DNA of 32,564 bases from Anaerolineae bacterium (GTDB lineage: Bacteria; Chloroflexota; Anaerolineae; B4-G1), in assembly GCA_016783285.1 (NCBI GenBank), contig JADHWW010000011.1, forward strand, positions 1 to 32,564, in the 5' to 3' direction. The notes under the pieces are model-generated. The model was not told where the DNA came from and ran no database searches. It was given only the letters and a program-made list of their open reading frames with translations. The stretch's first letter is position 1; every line of letters begins with the position of its first letter. Positions 7,594 through 15,086 of the stretch are shown here, in pieces. The translations under genes and the position numbers were made by a program.

Positions 7594-8045
7594 TTGGCCC
7601 TCCGGATTTCCGCGACTCCGTGTTGCACCAGGGCCGTGAACTCTTCCTCGGAGAGCGACTCATAGTCCAGACCTCGTGCTTCGCCCCACGCACGCAGACG
7701 TGCCTCGGTACGGCGCTCCAGGTCGGCGATTCCGGCCTGAGTATCCATCTCTTCAGCAAGCCGCTGGTCTACGCGGGCAATGGCTCGCAGGGCTCGCTCC
7801 AGTTCCTCGCCCTTCACTCCGCTGGTCAGCAATGTCTGGATGTAACCCTGGCGCAGCAGGTCGCGCTTTTCCAGTTCTTTGAACTGCGCACTCACCGTAC
7901 CAGCGGAGGAAATCAAGCGTACGACCCCGCTCCTGAATACTTCAACGTATCTATCCTCAGGTTCGAAACGCACGATCACTGCCAGGTCACTACCAGGTGC
8001 CTTTTTTGTCAGGTCCTTGACCTCGATGGTCGTTTGCCTTCCCAT
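7590..8045 (-). CDS. Probable antitoxin partner of the PIN gene
   Basis: 151 residues from an ATG at 8045 with GGGAGG six to seven bases upstream; the open frame upstream to 8273 crosses the promoter/terminator repeat and is not coding. The N-terminal 60 residues look like a small beta-rich domain (EDRYVEVFRSGVVRLIS). The rest is a charged helical region (ELERALRAIARVDQRLAEEM) ending in an acidic segment. I do not recognise a named family. Its four-base overlap with the PIN gene, the shared promoter (8110-8138) and the shared terminator support a two-gene toxin-antitoxin type operon. The acidic C-terminus would fit toxin binding. With the toxin deleted, it may now be an orphan. Confidence 0.7.
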   Translation of the reverse strand: MGRQTTIEVKDLTKKAPGSDLAVIVRFEPEDRYVEVFRSGVVRLISSAGTVSAQFKELEKRDLLRQGYIQTLLTSGVKGEELERALRAIARVDQRLAEEMDTQAGIADLERRTEARLRAWGEARGLDYESLSEEEFTALVQHGVAEIRRAK

Positions 8046-8107
8046 CTGAGCCTCCCTTCTACCTGTAGCGCGGCGCAAAGTGGACAATCTGTTTGCATAC
8101 CGTGACA

Positions 8108-8171
8108 TTAGTATACCTGAAAGCGATTGAAACGACAAACGACCAGGCCCCCGGGTGAGGACCTGGTCGTT
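8108..8171 (-). promoter_or_regulatory. Repeat copy 2: terminator of the kinase operon fused to the PIN cassette promoter
   Basis: Same design as 7242-7305. On the minus strand a 13-bp stem with one mismatch (8159-8171 with 8138-8150) lies about 70 bases past the histidine kinase stop. It runs straight into TTGTCG (8133-8138), 17 bases, TATACT (8110-8115), with a predicted start near 8103 and a 58-base leader to the ATG at 8045. The 47 bases 8108-8154 match copy 1 exactly, while the stem end differs. Confidence 0.65.
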
Positions 8172-8242
8172 GGAACAGGTGGTCTCCAAAAGTTTGAGAT
8201 GAAGAGGGATTTGCGTATCCCCTGCTCCGCCGCCCCTGATCC

Positions 8243-8956
8243 CTAGCCCCTGGCCTCGGCCAGCGGCAGCCAAACGGTGAAGGTGCTGCCCACGCCTTCC
8301 TCGCTCTCCACCTCGATGCTCCCTCCGCTGGCCTCCACCAGATTCCTTGACACCGTCAACCCCAGCCCGATGCCTTTGGCTTTGGTGGTGAACAGCGGCT
8401 CAAAGATCTTTTTCATGTTCTCCGGGGAGATGCCAGCGCCGGTATCGGTTATGGAGAGGGACACCCACCCAGACGGCTCGACTGAGCTCGCCGAAGACTT
8501 TGGAGGTTTTCCGGCAACCTCCGAGGTCTTGATGATCAACTGGCCCCCTTCCGGCATGGCCTGGTAGGCGTTGGTGACCAAATTGCCCAGCACTTGCTCT
8601 ATCTGCCGCGGGTCTACGAATACGGGGGGCAGGTCGGAGGGTATCTGGGTGGTCACCTCCACGTTCTCGGGCGGAGGTCGTCTCTCCAATACCCGGGCCA
8701 CCATCTCGGAGACCGCTATCTCCTCCCTCTCCGGCAGCCTGGTGCGCGAGAAGTCGAGGAGGTCGGAGACGATCTTCTCGGAATTGCGGACCTCTGAGGA
8801 AACGATTTCCAGGTACTCCCTGGTAGTCTCGTCGGCATCGGAGAGCACCATCTTGAGGTAATACACGGCGTTAGAGATCACACCCAGGGGGTTGCGCAGC
8901 TCGTGGCCCACGCCACCGGCCAGTTGGCCCAACACGACCAGCTTTTCCCGGCGCAC
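8243..8956 (-). CDS. Histidine kinase, catalytic core (C-terminal part of a frame-broken gene)
   Basis: 237 codons holding the HisKA dimerisation domain (H-box GVGHELRNPLGV; the His is the phospho-acceptor) and the HATPase_c domain (N-box NLVTNAYQAM, G1 DTGAGI, F-box IFEPLFTT, G2 GIGLGL). It continues the GAF/coiled-coil piece at 8878-9423: that frame reads KELQDAR and then loses sense, while this frame picks up QEQLVRREKL, so one base appears missing near 8969. It is probably the output kinase of the KaiC-KaiB pair upstream. The last codons and TAG stop lie in a dispersed repeat-like string (GGGGCTAGGGATCAGGGG). Real decay or sequencing error cannot be separated here. Confidence 0.85.
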   Translation of the reverse strand: MRREKLVVLGQLAGGVGHELRNPLGVISNAVYYLKMVLSDADETTREYLEIVSSEVRNSEKIVSDLLDFSRTRLPEREEIAVSEMVARVLERRPPPENVEVTTQIPSDLPPVFVDPRQIEQVLGNLVTNAYQAMPEGGQLIIKTSEVAGKPPKSSASSVEPSGWVSLSITDTGAGISPENMKKIFEPLFTTKAKGIGLGLTVSRNLVEASGGSIEVESEEGVGSTFTVWLPLAEARG

Positions 8957-9423
8957 CAGTTGCTCCTGGCGTCTTGGAGTTCTTTGGTGCGCTGCTCCAC
9001 CATCTCCTCCAACCGCTCGGAGTACTCCTTCAGCGCCTTGTCCGCTCGCTTGCGCTCCTCCTCCATCTCCATGCTGTGCAGACCGAAGGCAATGTCTCCG
9101 GCAACTTCTTGGAACAACGATTGCTCTTCCTCGTCGTCCACGAGATCCCTGGGGAGGGAGACGGTCAGCAGGCCGTAGACCGTGCCGCCGTGCTCCAACC
9201 GGACGGCCAGCGCTCCCCTGGCGGCGTAATTCGCCGCCAGGGGACAGTCAGCGCAGGTGGATAGGGGGTCTTCGATGACCACAACGCCCAACTGCTTCAG
9301 CGCCCTCTGTCCTTGGGCCAGAGGACCAAGGGCCCTCCGCCCACATTCAGGCAACTCGCCCCGCTCCATCCGCTCCACCAGGGGGCTGAATTGCTCGCCC
9401 AACCCCGCCTCGGCCGTCGTCAC
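8878..9423 (-). CDS. Histidine kinase, GAF sensor and coiled-coil part (middle of a frame-broken gene)
   Basis: Residues about 1-110 form a GAF-like sensor segment with CADCPLAANY, a Cys-x2-Cys found in GAF domains that may bind metal or sense redox. They are followed by a long coiled coil (KRADKALKEYSERLEEMVEQ) leading into the H-box of the next piece. It joins the N-terminal piece at a run of nine C on the plus strand (9426-9434), where a one-base change shifts the frame. It is not an independent gene: no ribosome site fits a separate start. Confidence 0.75.
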   Translation of the reverse strand: MTTAEAGLGEQFSPLVERMERGELPECGRRALGPLAQGQRALKQLGVVVIEDPLSTCADCPLAANYAARGALAVRLEHGGTVYGLLTVSLPRDLVDDEEEQSLFQEVAGDIAFGLHSMEMEEERKRADKALKEYSERLEEMVEQRTKELQDARSNWCAGKSWSCWANWPVAWATSCATPWV

Positions 9424-9739
9424 TACCCCCCCCCATCTCGTCTATCAGAGCGATCCAGACATGGTGATAACCCCGCGTCTCAATGAGACAGTCGCAAGCG
9501 CCTTGAATCAGACGGTCGCGGTTCTTCTCCCTGACGATGAGTTGGTTGACGCTGCGGATGGCGCGCAGCACGAGGGAGAGATGCACCAGCCTCTCCTCCA
9601 CCTCCTTGACGCGCAGGAGAAGAACGTGCTGGTCGCCGATGATGGCGTCCACTACGCCGCTGCGCAGGGCCGCCAGGACCACCTCGGCCTCGGCCAGCCG
9701 CGCTTCTATTTCTTCGTAGCTGGGTTTCTTGTCCCTCAT
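9347..9739 (-). CDS. Histidine kinase, N-terminal part (frame-broken gene)
   Basis: From ATG 9739 (GAGAGGGG close upstream; ATG 9751 overlaps the likely kaiB stop as ATGA and is also possible). The product has a short helix pair with VVDAIIGDQHVLLLRVKEVEERL, followed by the start of the GAF domain (IETRGYHHVWIALIDE). After the C9 run at 9426-9434 this frame becomes Gly/Arg-rich and meaningless, while the adjacent frame carries the rest of the GAF domain. With the pieces at 8878-9423 and 8243-8956, one kinase of about 500 residues is restored. Confidence 0.7.
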   Translation of the reverse strand: MRDKKPSYEEIEARLAEAEVVLAALRSGVVDAIIGDQHVLLLRVKEVEERLVHLSLVLRAIRSVNQLIVREKNRDRLIQGACDCLIETRGYHHVWIALIDEMGGGSDDGRGGVGRAIQPPGGADGAGRVA

Positions 9740-10055
9740 GGCCCCTCTCATCCCTCCTCAGCCGCAGCGCCGAGAGGACCTGGCCCACGTCGGACAGGTC
9801 GCCAGCGATCCTGGCCGGCGGCGCGGGAATTACCAGGAGCAGTGTCGGCGTGATCAACACGTTGTGGTCCAATGCGGCCTGATAGTCCTGGAATACGTCC
9901 ACGATCTCCAGTTCGTAGCGGTCCTTCAGGTGCGACTCGCACAGCCGCGCCAGGTTCTCCTTGGCCCGTCTCGAATTCGGCTCGTCGCCGGCCACGAACA
10001 GGCGCAGAATGTATTCTGCCCCTTCCGGCTTGGCGTTGTGATCCGACTGGGTCAT
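9480..10055 (-). CDS. kaiB: KaiB-family clock protein, possibly extended by a frame slip
   Basis: Residues about 14-98 are a clear KaiB domain (thioredoxin-like, fold-switching partner of KaiC): LRLFVAGDEPNSRRA, YELEIVDVFQDYQAA, VLITPTLLL, GDLSDVGQVLSAL. The start ATG at 10055 overlaps the kaiC stop by four bases. KaiB proteins are normally about 100 residues; here the frame stays open to 191 with an Arg/Gly-rich tail that lies antisense-like over the kinase frame. In the adjacent frame a TGA at 9750-9748 overlaps the kinase ATG at 9751 (ATGA). So the natural end was probably near 9748, and one base may be wrong near 9760-9775. Confidence 0.88.
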   Translation of the reverse strand: MTQSDHNAKPEGAEYILRLFVAGDEPNSRRAKENLARLCESHLKDRYELEIVDVFQDYQAALDHNVLITPTLLLVIPAPPARIAGDLSDVGQVLSALRLRRDERGHEGQETQLRRNRSAAGRGRGGPGGPAQRRSGRHHRRPARSSPARQGGGGEAGASLPRAARHPQRQPTHRQGEEPRPSDSRRLRLSH

Positions 10056-10756
10056 TCTGCACCCCCTTCGCCCTCGTCATCTCTCGCGACCAGCCGCTCG
10101 CTGTTAGCGTCCTCGCCGCGCATCTTGCCCCGCGCGTCGAGGCCCACCTCAACCCTCCTCTGTTCCAGTCGCAGGCTCTCCAGTTCGATCTCGGCGGCTT
10201 CGACCTCGGCTTGCAGCCTGACGGTCTCCGCTTCCATCACCGCCCGCTTGCCGGCCACCTCGCGCTTCTGGCGTTCGATCTCCGTCTGCTTGAGCCTGCG
10301 CTCGATGGTGTCCCTGGCCTCCTGTTCCTGCCGCGCCGCGCCGGTCAGCATGCCCCCTGCGCCGACGTACACGTCCATGACGTCAATCCCCTCGTCGCTG
10401 ATCAGGAACTCGCGATACTGGTTCGAGTGTTTCGAGCCGCGCATTTTCGCCACCAGCAGCAGGCGGTTGATCTCGCCGCCGATTTCGATGAAGCGCAAGA
10501 AGATCAACGTGTCCACCATTGACGAAATGCCGATACCGCTGACATCGGTTTCATTCTGGAAGCCGGCAGTCTGGTTAACAAAGATGGTGGTGATGCCCTG
10601 CTCCTTGCAGGCATTCAGGAGCCGCATGGCGTACTCAAAAGCGGCCTGTTCCGTGCCCATGCGCTCGCAAGACGAGATGGCGTCAACGACCACGTGCTGC
10701 GGTTCAAAGACTTCTATCGCTTTGAAGGCGCGGACCAGGTGCTCCTCGGCGCCCAT
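10052..10756 (-). CDS. kaiC: KaiC C-terminal (CII) part with coiled-coil tail (second half of a frame-broken gene)
   Basis: Continues the CII domain from the piece at 10714-11817: VVVDAISS (Walker B region), KMRGSKHS and REFLISDEG are typical KaiC. At the place of the cyanobacterial phosphorylation sites Ser431-Thr432 the sequence reads ISS (Ser78-Ser79 of this piece), so autophosphorylation is possible. After residue 140 comes a charged coiled coil of about 80 residues (IERRLKQTEIERQKREVAGK) not found in cyanobacterial KaiC. The frame joins the first part at a G5/C5 run (10768-10772): upstream codons here read DRPLPEAMG, which fits KaiC. Confidence 0.88.
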   Translation of the reverse strand: MGAEEHLVRAFKAIEVFEPQHVVVDAISSCERMGTEQAAFEYAMRLLNACKEQGITTIFVNQTAGFQNETDVSGIGISSMVDTLIFLRFIEIGGEINRLLLVAKMRGSKHSNQYREFLISDEGIDVMDVYVGAGGMLTGAARQEQEARDTIERRLKQTEIERQKREVAGKRAVMEAETVRLQAEVEAAEIELESLRLEQRRVEVGLDARGKMRGEDANSERLVARDDEGEGGAE

Positions 10757-11817
10757 GGCTTCGGGCAGGGGGCGGTCAGAATGCGCAGCGTGCCAGCCTG
10801 GAGCGCGGGGTACAGGTCAATGCCTGGGCTGAGCATACAGTCAACCAGGGCCTCTTCCGACTCCTCAAAACTGATGTAGAGCACCCTCTCGCCGCGTTCG
10901 CACGCCGCCCTCACGAATGTGGCGGCCAGCGCGGTCTTGCCAGCCCCGCTCGTCCCGGAGATCAGGACGCACGAGGCGCGGCGGTAGCCCCCGTCCAGGA
11001 TGGTGTCCAGCCGGGCCTGGCCGCAGGACACCTTTTCCCCCAGCGGCTTGTGCCTCAATCCAGCCGTCGAAAGAGGAATGACGCTCATGCCGTCCGCCGT
11101 GATGACGTAGGGGTATTCGTTGTGGCCGTGGCTCGAGCCCCGGTACTTTAGCACGCGCAGGCGCCGGGTGATGACCTGCTCGACGACGCGCTGATCGAGG
11201 TAGATCACGCAATCGGCCATAAAGTCGAGGAATTCATAGCGGGACGAGGTGGCCGGGGCTTGCGGCGTCTTTACGGTCAGCACCGCCGTCATCTCGTGGT
11301 CGCGCAGCCAATCGTTGATGGCGTAGAGTGCAGTGCGCTCGCGCGCCGGATCGTCGTACAGACGCAGGAGCACATCCAGCGCGTCCAGCACGATGCGGCG
11401 GGCGCCCATGGCCCTGGCTTTCCCTTCGATGATGGCCAGCAACCCCTTGGGGTCAAATTCACCCGCCAGGACCATTTCCGGGTCCACGCGCGCCGCGTAC
11501 AAAAAGAGCTTGTCCGCCTCCTCGAGCGGCGCCAGGGCCATGCCCAGCGTCGAGGCATTCGCGCGCACGGCGTCGGCCCGTTCCTCAAAGGTGATAAAGA
11601 TGCCCGGCTCACCGGCCGCCGCCCCGCGATACACGAACTCCAGGCCCAGGACGCTCTTGCCGCAGCCTGGGCTGCCATTCACCAGCGTCGTCCGCCCCGC
11701 GGGGAGGCCGCCTTCCAGCACCTCGTCCAGCCCCGCGATGTACGTCGCTGTCTTGGGGAGCGCCCCCACCTTTGTTGGGGGAGTCTCCCTTCCTTTGTCG
11801 TGCGTTTGCTTGGTCAT
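10714..11817 (-). CDS. kaiC: KaiC N-terminal (CI) and start of CII ATPase (first half of a frame-broken gene)
   Basis: RecA-like tandem ATPase of the circadian/timing family. Walker A of CI is GSPGCGKS (48-55) and of CII GTSGAGKT (288-295). The catalytic Glu pairs are present in both halves (TFEER 77-80 and SFEES near 318). The ATG at 11817 has GAGGAGG eight bases upstream and lies 18 bases after the PLP-enzyme gene, so the clock module is joined to the catabolic operon. The frame leaves sense after LRILTA (about 10775) and is taken up by the piece at 10052-10756. Together they give a KaiC of about 585 residues followed by kaiB and a kinase, a layout known outside cyanobacteria. Confidence 0.9.
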   Translation of the reverse strand: MTKQTHDKGRETPPTKVGALPKTATYIAGLDEVLEGGLPAGRTTLVNGSPGCGKSVLGLEFVYRGAAAGEPGIFITFEERADAVRANASTLGMALAPLEEADKLFLYAARVDPEMVLAGEFDPKGLLAIIEGKARAMGARRIVLDALDVLLRLYDDPARERTALYAINDWLRDHEMTAVLTVKTPQAPATSSRYEFLDFMADCVIYLDQRVVEQVITRRLRVLKYRGSSHGHNEYPYVITADGMSVIPLSTAGLRHKPLGEKVSCGQARLDTILDGGYRRASCVLISGTSGAGKTALAATFVRAACERGERVLYISFEESEEALVDCMLSPGIDLYPALQAGTLRILTAPCPKPWAPRSTWSAPSKR

Positions 11818-11835
11818 TTTAGTTCCTCCTCATCC

Positions 11836-13317
11836 TTATTCGTCATTCGTCATTTCCCCCAGCAGCCCCGTCATCTCGTTGAATTGCTCGATCAACCCAT
11901 CAATCTCTTCAATCTGCCGGTGGATGCCGTTCCAGTAGTCGGGGTCGTACCACTGGGCCTGAATCTCCTCGTAGGTCTTGCCCTGCTGCTCAACCCAGGT
12001 GTAGTACTTGAGGTTGTGGATGCGCCTCCGGTCCCAGTAGCCCAGTTCCTCCACGTAGTCCACCGTGCAGCCCATCAGGTAGCGGTGGTAGTCGGCCGCG
12101 GCGTTCACCTCGGTGTATTCCCCGTGCTCCTCGTGCAACTCCCGCAGGCGGCTCTGATATAACTCCATCGAGTCGGTGAACACGGTCAGCACGATGTCGT
12201 GCTCGCCCAGTTCGTACCACCTGGCGAACTTGATGGCGGACAGGACGTTGGCGATGCTGGAGATACCCAGCAGGTCCAGTTGCTCCACCAATCCTTCCGG
12301 CGCCCCCTGCTTGACCAGGTAGGCGCGGCCGGCCGGCTCGTTGAACAACCGCGCCAGGCTCATGCACGCCTCGTCGTCAATCGCCATCACCATGTCGGTG
12401 TTCTTGAGGTTGTGGATCCAGGGCACGTGCTTGTCGCCGATCCCCTCGATGCGGTGCCCGCCGTAGCCGTTCAAGAGCAGAGTGGGACACTGGAGCGCCT
12501 CGCTGGCGACGACCTTGCTGGTGGGGAAGATCTCCTTCAGGTAGTCGCCGCAGCCGATGGTACCAGCCGACCCCGTGGTCAGCACGACGCCCCGGTAGGT
12601 GTCCTGTGGCCCCATCTCCCGCTGCAACACCTCCTCCATCGCGTGGCCGGTGACGTCGTAGTGCCAGAGGTGGTTGCCGAACTCGTCGAACTGGTTGAAG
12701 ATGACGATGTCCTCACGGGTCTCCTTCAATTCCCAGCACTTATCGAAGATTTCCTTGACGTTGCTCTCGCAGCCGGGGGTGGCGATGACCTCGCCGGACA
12801 CCTTAGAGAGCCACTCGAATCGCTCGCGGCTCATCTCCTCGGGCAGGATGGCGATCGACTCGCAGGCCAGAAGCGTCGCGTCATACGCACCGCCCCGGCA
12901 GTAGTTGCCGGTGGAGGGCCAGACCGCTTTCTGGTGGGTGGGGTCGAACTGGCCGGTGACCAGGCGCGGCGCCAGACAACCGAAGGTGGCGCCGACTTTG
13001 TGGGAACCGGTGGGCAACCACTTGCCCACCAGCGTGATGATACGCGCTGGTACTCCGGTGAGGGACGGCGGGAGTTCCAGATAGTTGACGGTGTTGAACC
13101 CTCCCCCGTGAGCAGTGGGCTCGTTCTTCCAGGTGATGCGGAACAGATTGAGCGAGGTGATGTCCCACAGGCCGATGTTCCTGAGCCGGATTTTGACCCC
13201 AGCGGGGATAAGCGTGGGGTCCTTCATCTGCGCGAAGGTGGGGACGATGATGTTGCGCTCTCGTGCTCTCTGAACGGTCCGTTTCAGTTGCTCTTTGTGG
13301 ACGGATAGGTCTATCAT
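11836..13317 (-). CDS. PLP-dependent enzyme, cysteine synthase/threonine synthase-like fold
   Basis: 493 residues of fold-type II PLP architecture. The Schiff-base lysine is most likely K107 in LPTGSHKVGATFG, and TTGSAGTIGCGDYLK resembles the glycine-rich phosphate-binding loop. The STGNYCRGGAYDATLLA segment matches the substrate-carboxylate loop. It has a long C-terminal extension (about 100 residues, WYDPDYWNGIHRQIEEIDG) not usual in cysteine synthase. Relatives are commonly called PLP-dependent lyase/thiolase; a diaminopropionate-ammonia-lyase-like or other beta-elimination activity would fit the neighbours but is unproven. The ATG at 13317 follows an AGGGAGAG ribosome site. It stands between the DppA-like gene and kaiC with short gaps. 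Confidence 0.88.
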   Translation of the reverse strand: MIDLSVHKEQLKRTVQRARERNIIVPTFAQMKDPTLIPAGVKIRLRNIGLWDITSLNLFRITWKNEPTAHGGGFNTVNYLELPPSLTGVPARIITLVGKWLPTGSHKVGATFGCLAPRLVTGQFDPTHQKAVWPSTGNYCRGGAYDATLLACESIAILPEEMSRERFEWLSKVSGEVIATPGCESNVKEIFDKCWELKETREDIVIFNQFDEFGNHLWHYDVTGHAMEEVLQREMGPQDTYRGVVLTTGSAGTIGCGDYLKEIFPTSKVVASEALQCPTLLLNGYGGHRIEGIGDKHVPWIHNLKNTDMVMAIDDEACMSLARLFNEPAGRAYLVKQGAPEGLVEQLDLLGISSIANVLSAIKFARWYELGEHDIVLTVFTDSMELYQSRLRELHEEHGEYTEVNAAADYHRYLMGCTVDYVEELGYWDRRRIHNLKYYTWVEQQGKTYEEIQAQWYDPDYWNGIHRQIEEIDGLIEQFNEMTGLLGEMTNDE

Positions 13318-13363
13318 TTTGGTCTCTCCCTTGTTAGAAGTTCTCTGTAGATTTCCCGGCGCT

Positions 13364-14173
13364 CTATCCTGCCCACGCCAACGTCGCCATCGCCCGGAAT
13401 ACCTTGTACACCGTCGGCATGTCCTCCCCAGTCCACTCGATGGTGCGGCCGTCTACCCGCCGACTGCCGGGCACGAGCAGGGCCATGTCAGCGTGGAGGG
13501 CGCGCTGGAAGGCAACGCGCACGGTGATCGGCGCCGACACGACGAAGGGTGGGACGGTTAGCCTCAGGGCGCGCTCGGCAGCCTGGCGAATGTGCTCCTG
13601 CGCCACCTCGGGGTGCAGGCACCGGGCCGCGGTGCGCGTGATGCCGTCTTTGACCGCCACCGTCTCGATCTCGCCCAGCAACGCCCGCGCCTCCTCGGCC
13701 ACGGCCCGGTCCCCTGTGACCAAGACAACCGGAGCACCGTGTGCCCCCGCCAGCGCCGCGTTGAGTCCCGTTTCACCCACGACCTGGTCGTTGAGGCGCA
13801 CTTCGACAGTACGCCCACTCCAGGTGTGCTCCAGCACCGCCCCGCCTGTGCCCGATGCACCGTGGTAGCCGACGAAGAAGACGGCGTCTACGCCAGGGCC
13901 GATGCCCTGCATCATGCCAAAGGGCTTGGGGCTGCCGGAGATCAACTCGACGGCCGGGTTCAGTTCCTCGATCAGGATGTTCGCCATCCCACCATGACTG
14001 TCGTTCACAACGATTTGGGTGGCGCCGCCAGCCAGCGCGCCTTCAATGGCGGCATTGGCCTCGGTGGTCATCAGTTTGCGGAAACGTTCGTACTCCTTGT
14101 GGTTGGACGTGACGTGGTGCTCCGTCACCACGCCGGAGATGCCTTCCATGTCTACTGAGATCAATACGTTCAT
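13364..14173 (-). CDS. M55-family D-aminopeptidase (DppA-like)
   Basis: 269 residues. The ATG at 14173 with GGAGGG six to seven bases upstream gives the canonical N-terminus MNVLISVDMEGISGVV, whose Asp and Glu are zinc ligands in DppA. Further family marks are NDSHGGM (near 60) and FVGYHG (near 104), which carry the zinc/catalytic histidines. DppA is a ring-forming cytoplasmic zinc peptidase that trims D-amino-acid peptides. In this operon it may process amino-acid or ureido products, but that is a guess. Length fits the family. Confidence 0.92.
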   Translation of the reverse strand: MNVLISVDMEGISGVVTEHHVTSNHKEYERFRKLMTTEANAAIEGALAGGATQIVVNDSHGGMANILIEELNPAVELISGSPKPFGMMQGIGPGVDAVFFVGYHGASGTGGAVLEHTWSGRTVEVRLNDQVVGETGLNAALAGAHGAPVVLVTGDRAVAEEARALLGEIETVAVKDGITRTAARCLHPEVAQEHIRQAAERALRLTVPPFVVSAPITVRVAFQRALHADMALLVPGSRRVDGRTIEWTGEDMPTVYKVFRAMATLAWAG

Positions 14174-14255
14174 TATAGTCCCTCCAGCAATCAAGTTAGG
14201 CCGCACGGCGATCCTGGCTCAGAACCCTGGTAAACCAGTTGGAGTTTGGCGTTTG

Positions 14256-15074
14256 TCATCTGCCGTTGTTTAGATGTATCCGCTCCCCGTCCTCAGGGAC
14301 AATCACCTGCAGGTCGGTGCCAGCACGTGCCTCTTCGGCCAGCACGTCAGGATGTTCGCCGATCTTCAATCCCAGGTGCACCAGCGCCAGACGCGGGCAG
14401 CCAGCCTGGCGCGCAACCTCGCCGGCCTGCCGGGCTGTGCTGTGAAAGTGCATGGCCGGCTCGGCGTCGGGCTGCAGCACGGCGCTGAAGGAGGCTTCGT
14501 GAATCAGCAGGTCGCTGTCGCGGGCCAGTTCGACGGCAGCGGCGTTAGGGACAGTGTCAGTGATGAGGGTGACCGACGGACCGCCGGAAAAGTCCCACCG
14601 GGCGGCCAGCGTGGGTATGCCAGGCGGGTGGGGAACCGCGACAGTGCGCAGGGTGATGCCTGTCGCCAGAATTCTTTCGTCCGGACGTTGTTCCCATAGT
14701 TCGTGCCAGTGAAAGTCGAGGCGGTGAATGCTCAGGATGGGATAGACCTGCGCGGAAAGCACCTCCAGGGTGGCGATGGTGTTGAGACCCGCGTAGATGT
14801 GCAGCGGGGTGAGGGCGTCGTAGCGATTGAGGGCGAGCATCGGAAATCCCAAAGTATGGTCACCGTGGGAATGAGAGACAAAGATGTGTTCAATTTCATT
14901 AGCCTGAAGATTGATACGAGCCAGTTGCTGCATGATCATCGGTCCGGCTTCGACCAGCATCCGGAAATCGGAAGTAAAGGCACCACTTGCTGCGCTCTCG
15001 ATCAACAGCGACAAGTTACTTCTTCGGCCTGCGGAGAACGCCCCGCCGGTTCCGAGAAACACGACGTCGACCAT
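14256..15074 (-). CDS. MBL-fold metal-dependent hydrolase (RNase Z-like)
   Basis: 272 residues. HSHGDH (near 71-76) is the first zinc motif, TLITDTVP carries the bridging Asp, and IHEASF and LVHLGLK the later parts of the fold. This is the RNase Z/AtsA-type layout but without the exosite arm expected of a tRNase Z, so it is more likely a small-molecule hydrolase. The start ATG 15074 is chosen for AGGTGG eight bases before it and for the canonical VDVVFLGTGGAF beginning; a GTG at 15086 abuts the upstream stop. It is cotranscribed with the PLP gene on its left in transcription order (stop at 15087). Confidence 0.88.
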   Translation of the reverse strand: MVDVVFLGTGGAFSAGRRSNLSLLIESAASGAFTSDFRMLVEAGPMIMQQLARINLQANEIEHIFVSHSHGDHTLGFPMLALNRYDALTPLHIYAGLNTIATLEVLSAQVYPILSIHRLDFHWHELWEQRPDERILATGITLRTVAVPHPPGIPTLAARWDFSGGPSVTLITDTVPNAAAVELARDSDLLIHEASFSAVLQPDAEPAMHFHSTARQAGEVARQAGCPRLALVHLGLKIGEHPDVLAEEARAGTDLQVIVPEDGERIHLNNGR

Positions 15075-15086
15075 CCAACTAACCAC

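Noticed and set aside
12199..13308. Plus-strand open frame of 369 codons
   Set aside because: Antisense to the PLP enzyme, with no ribosome site and no recognisable domain.
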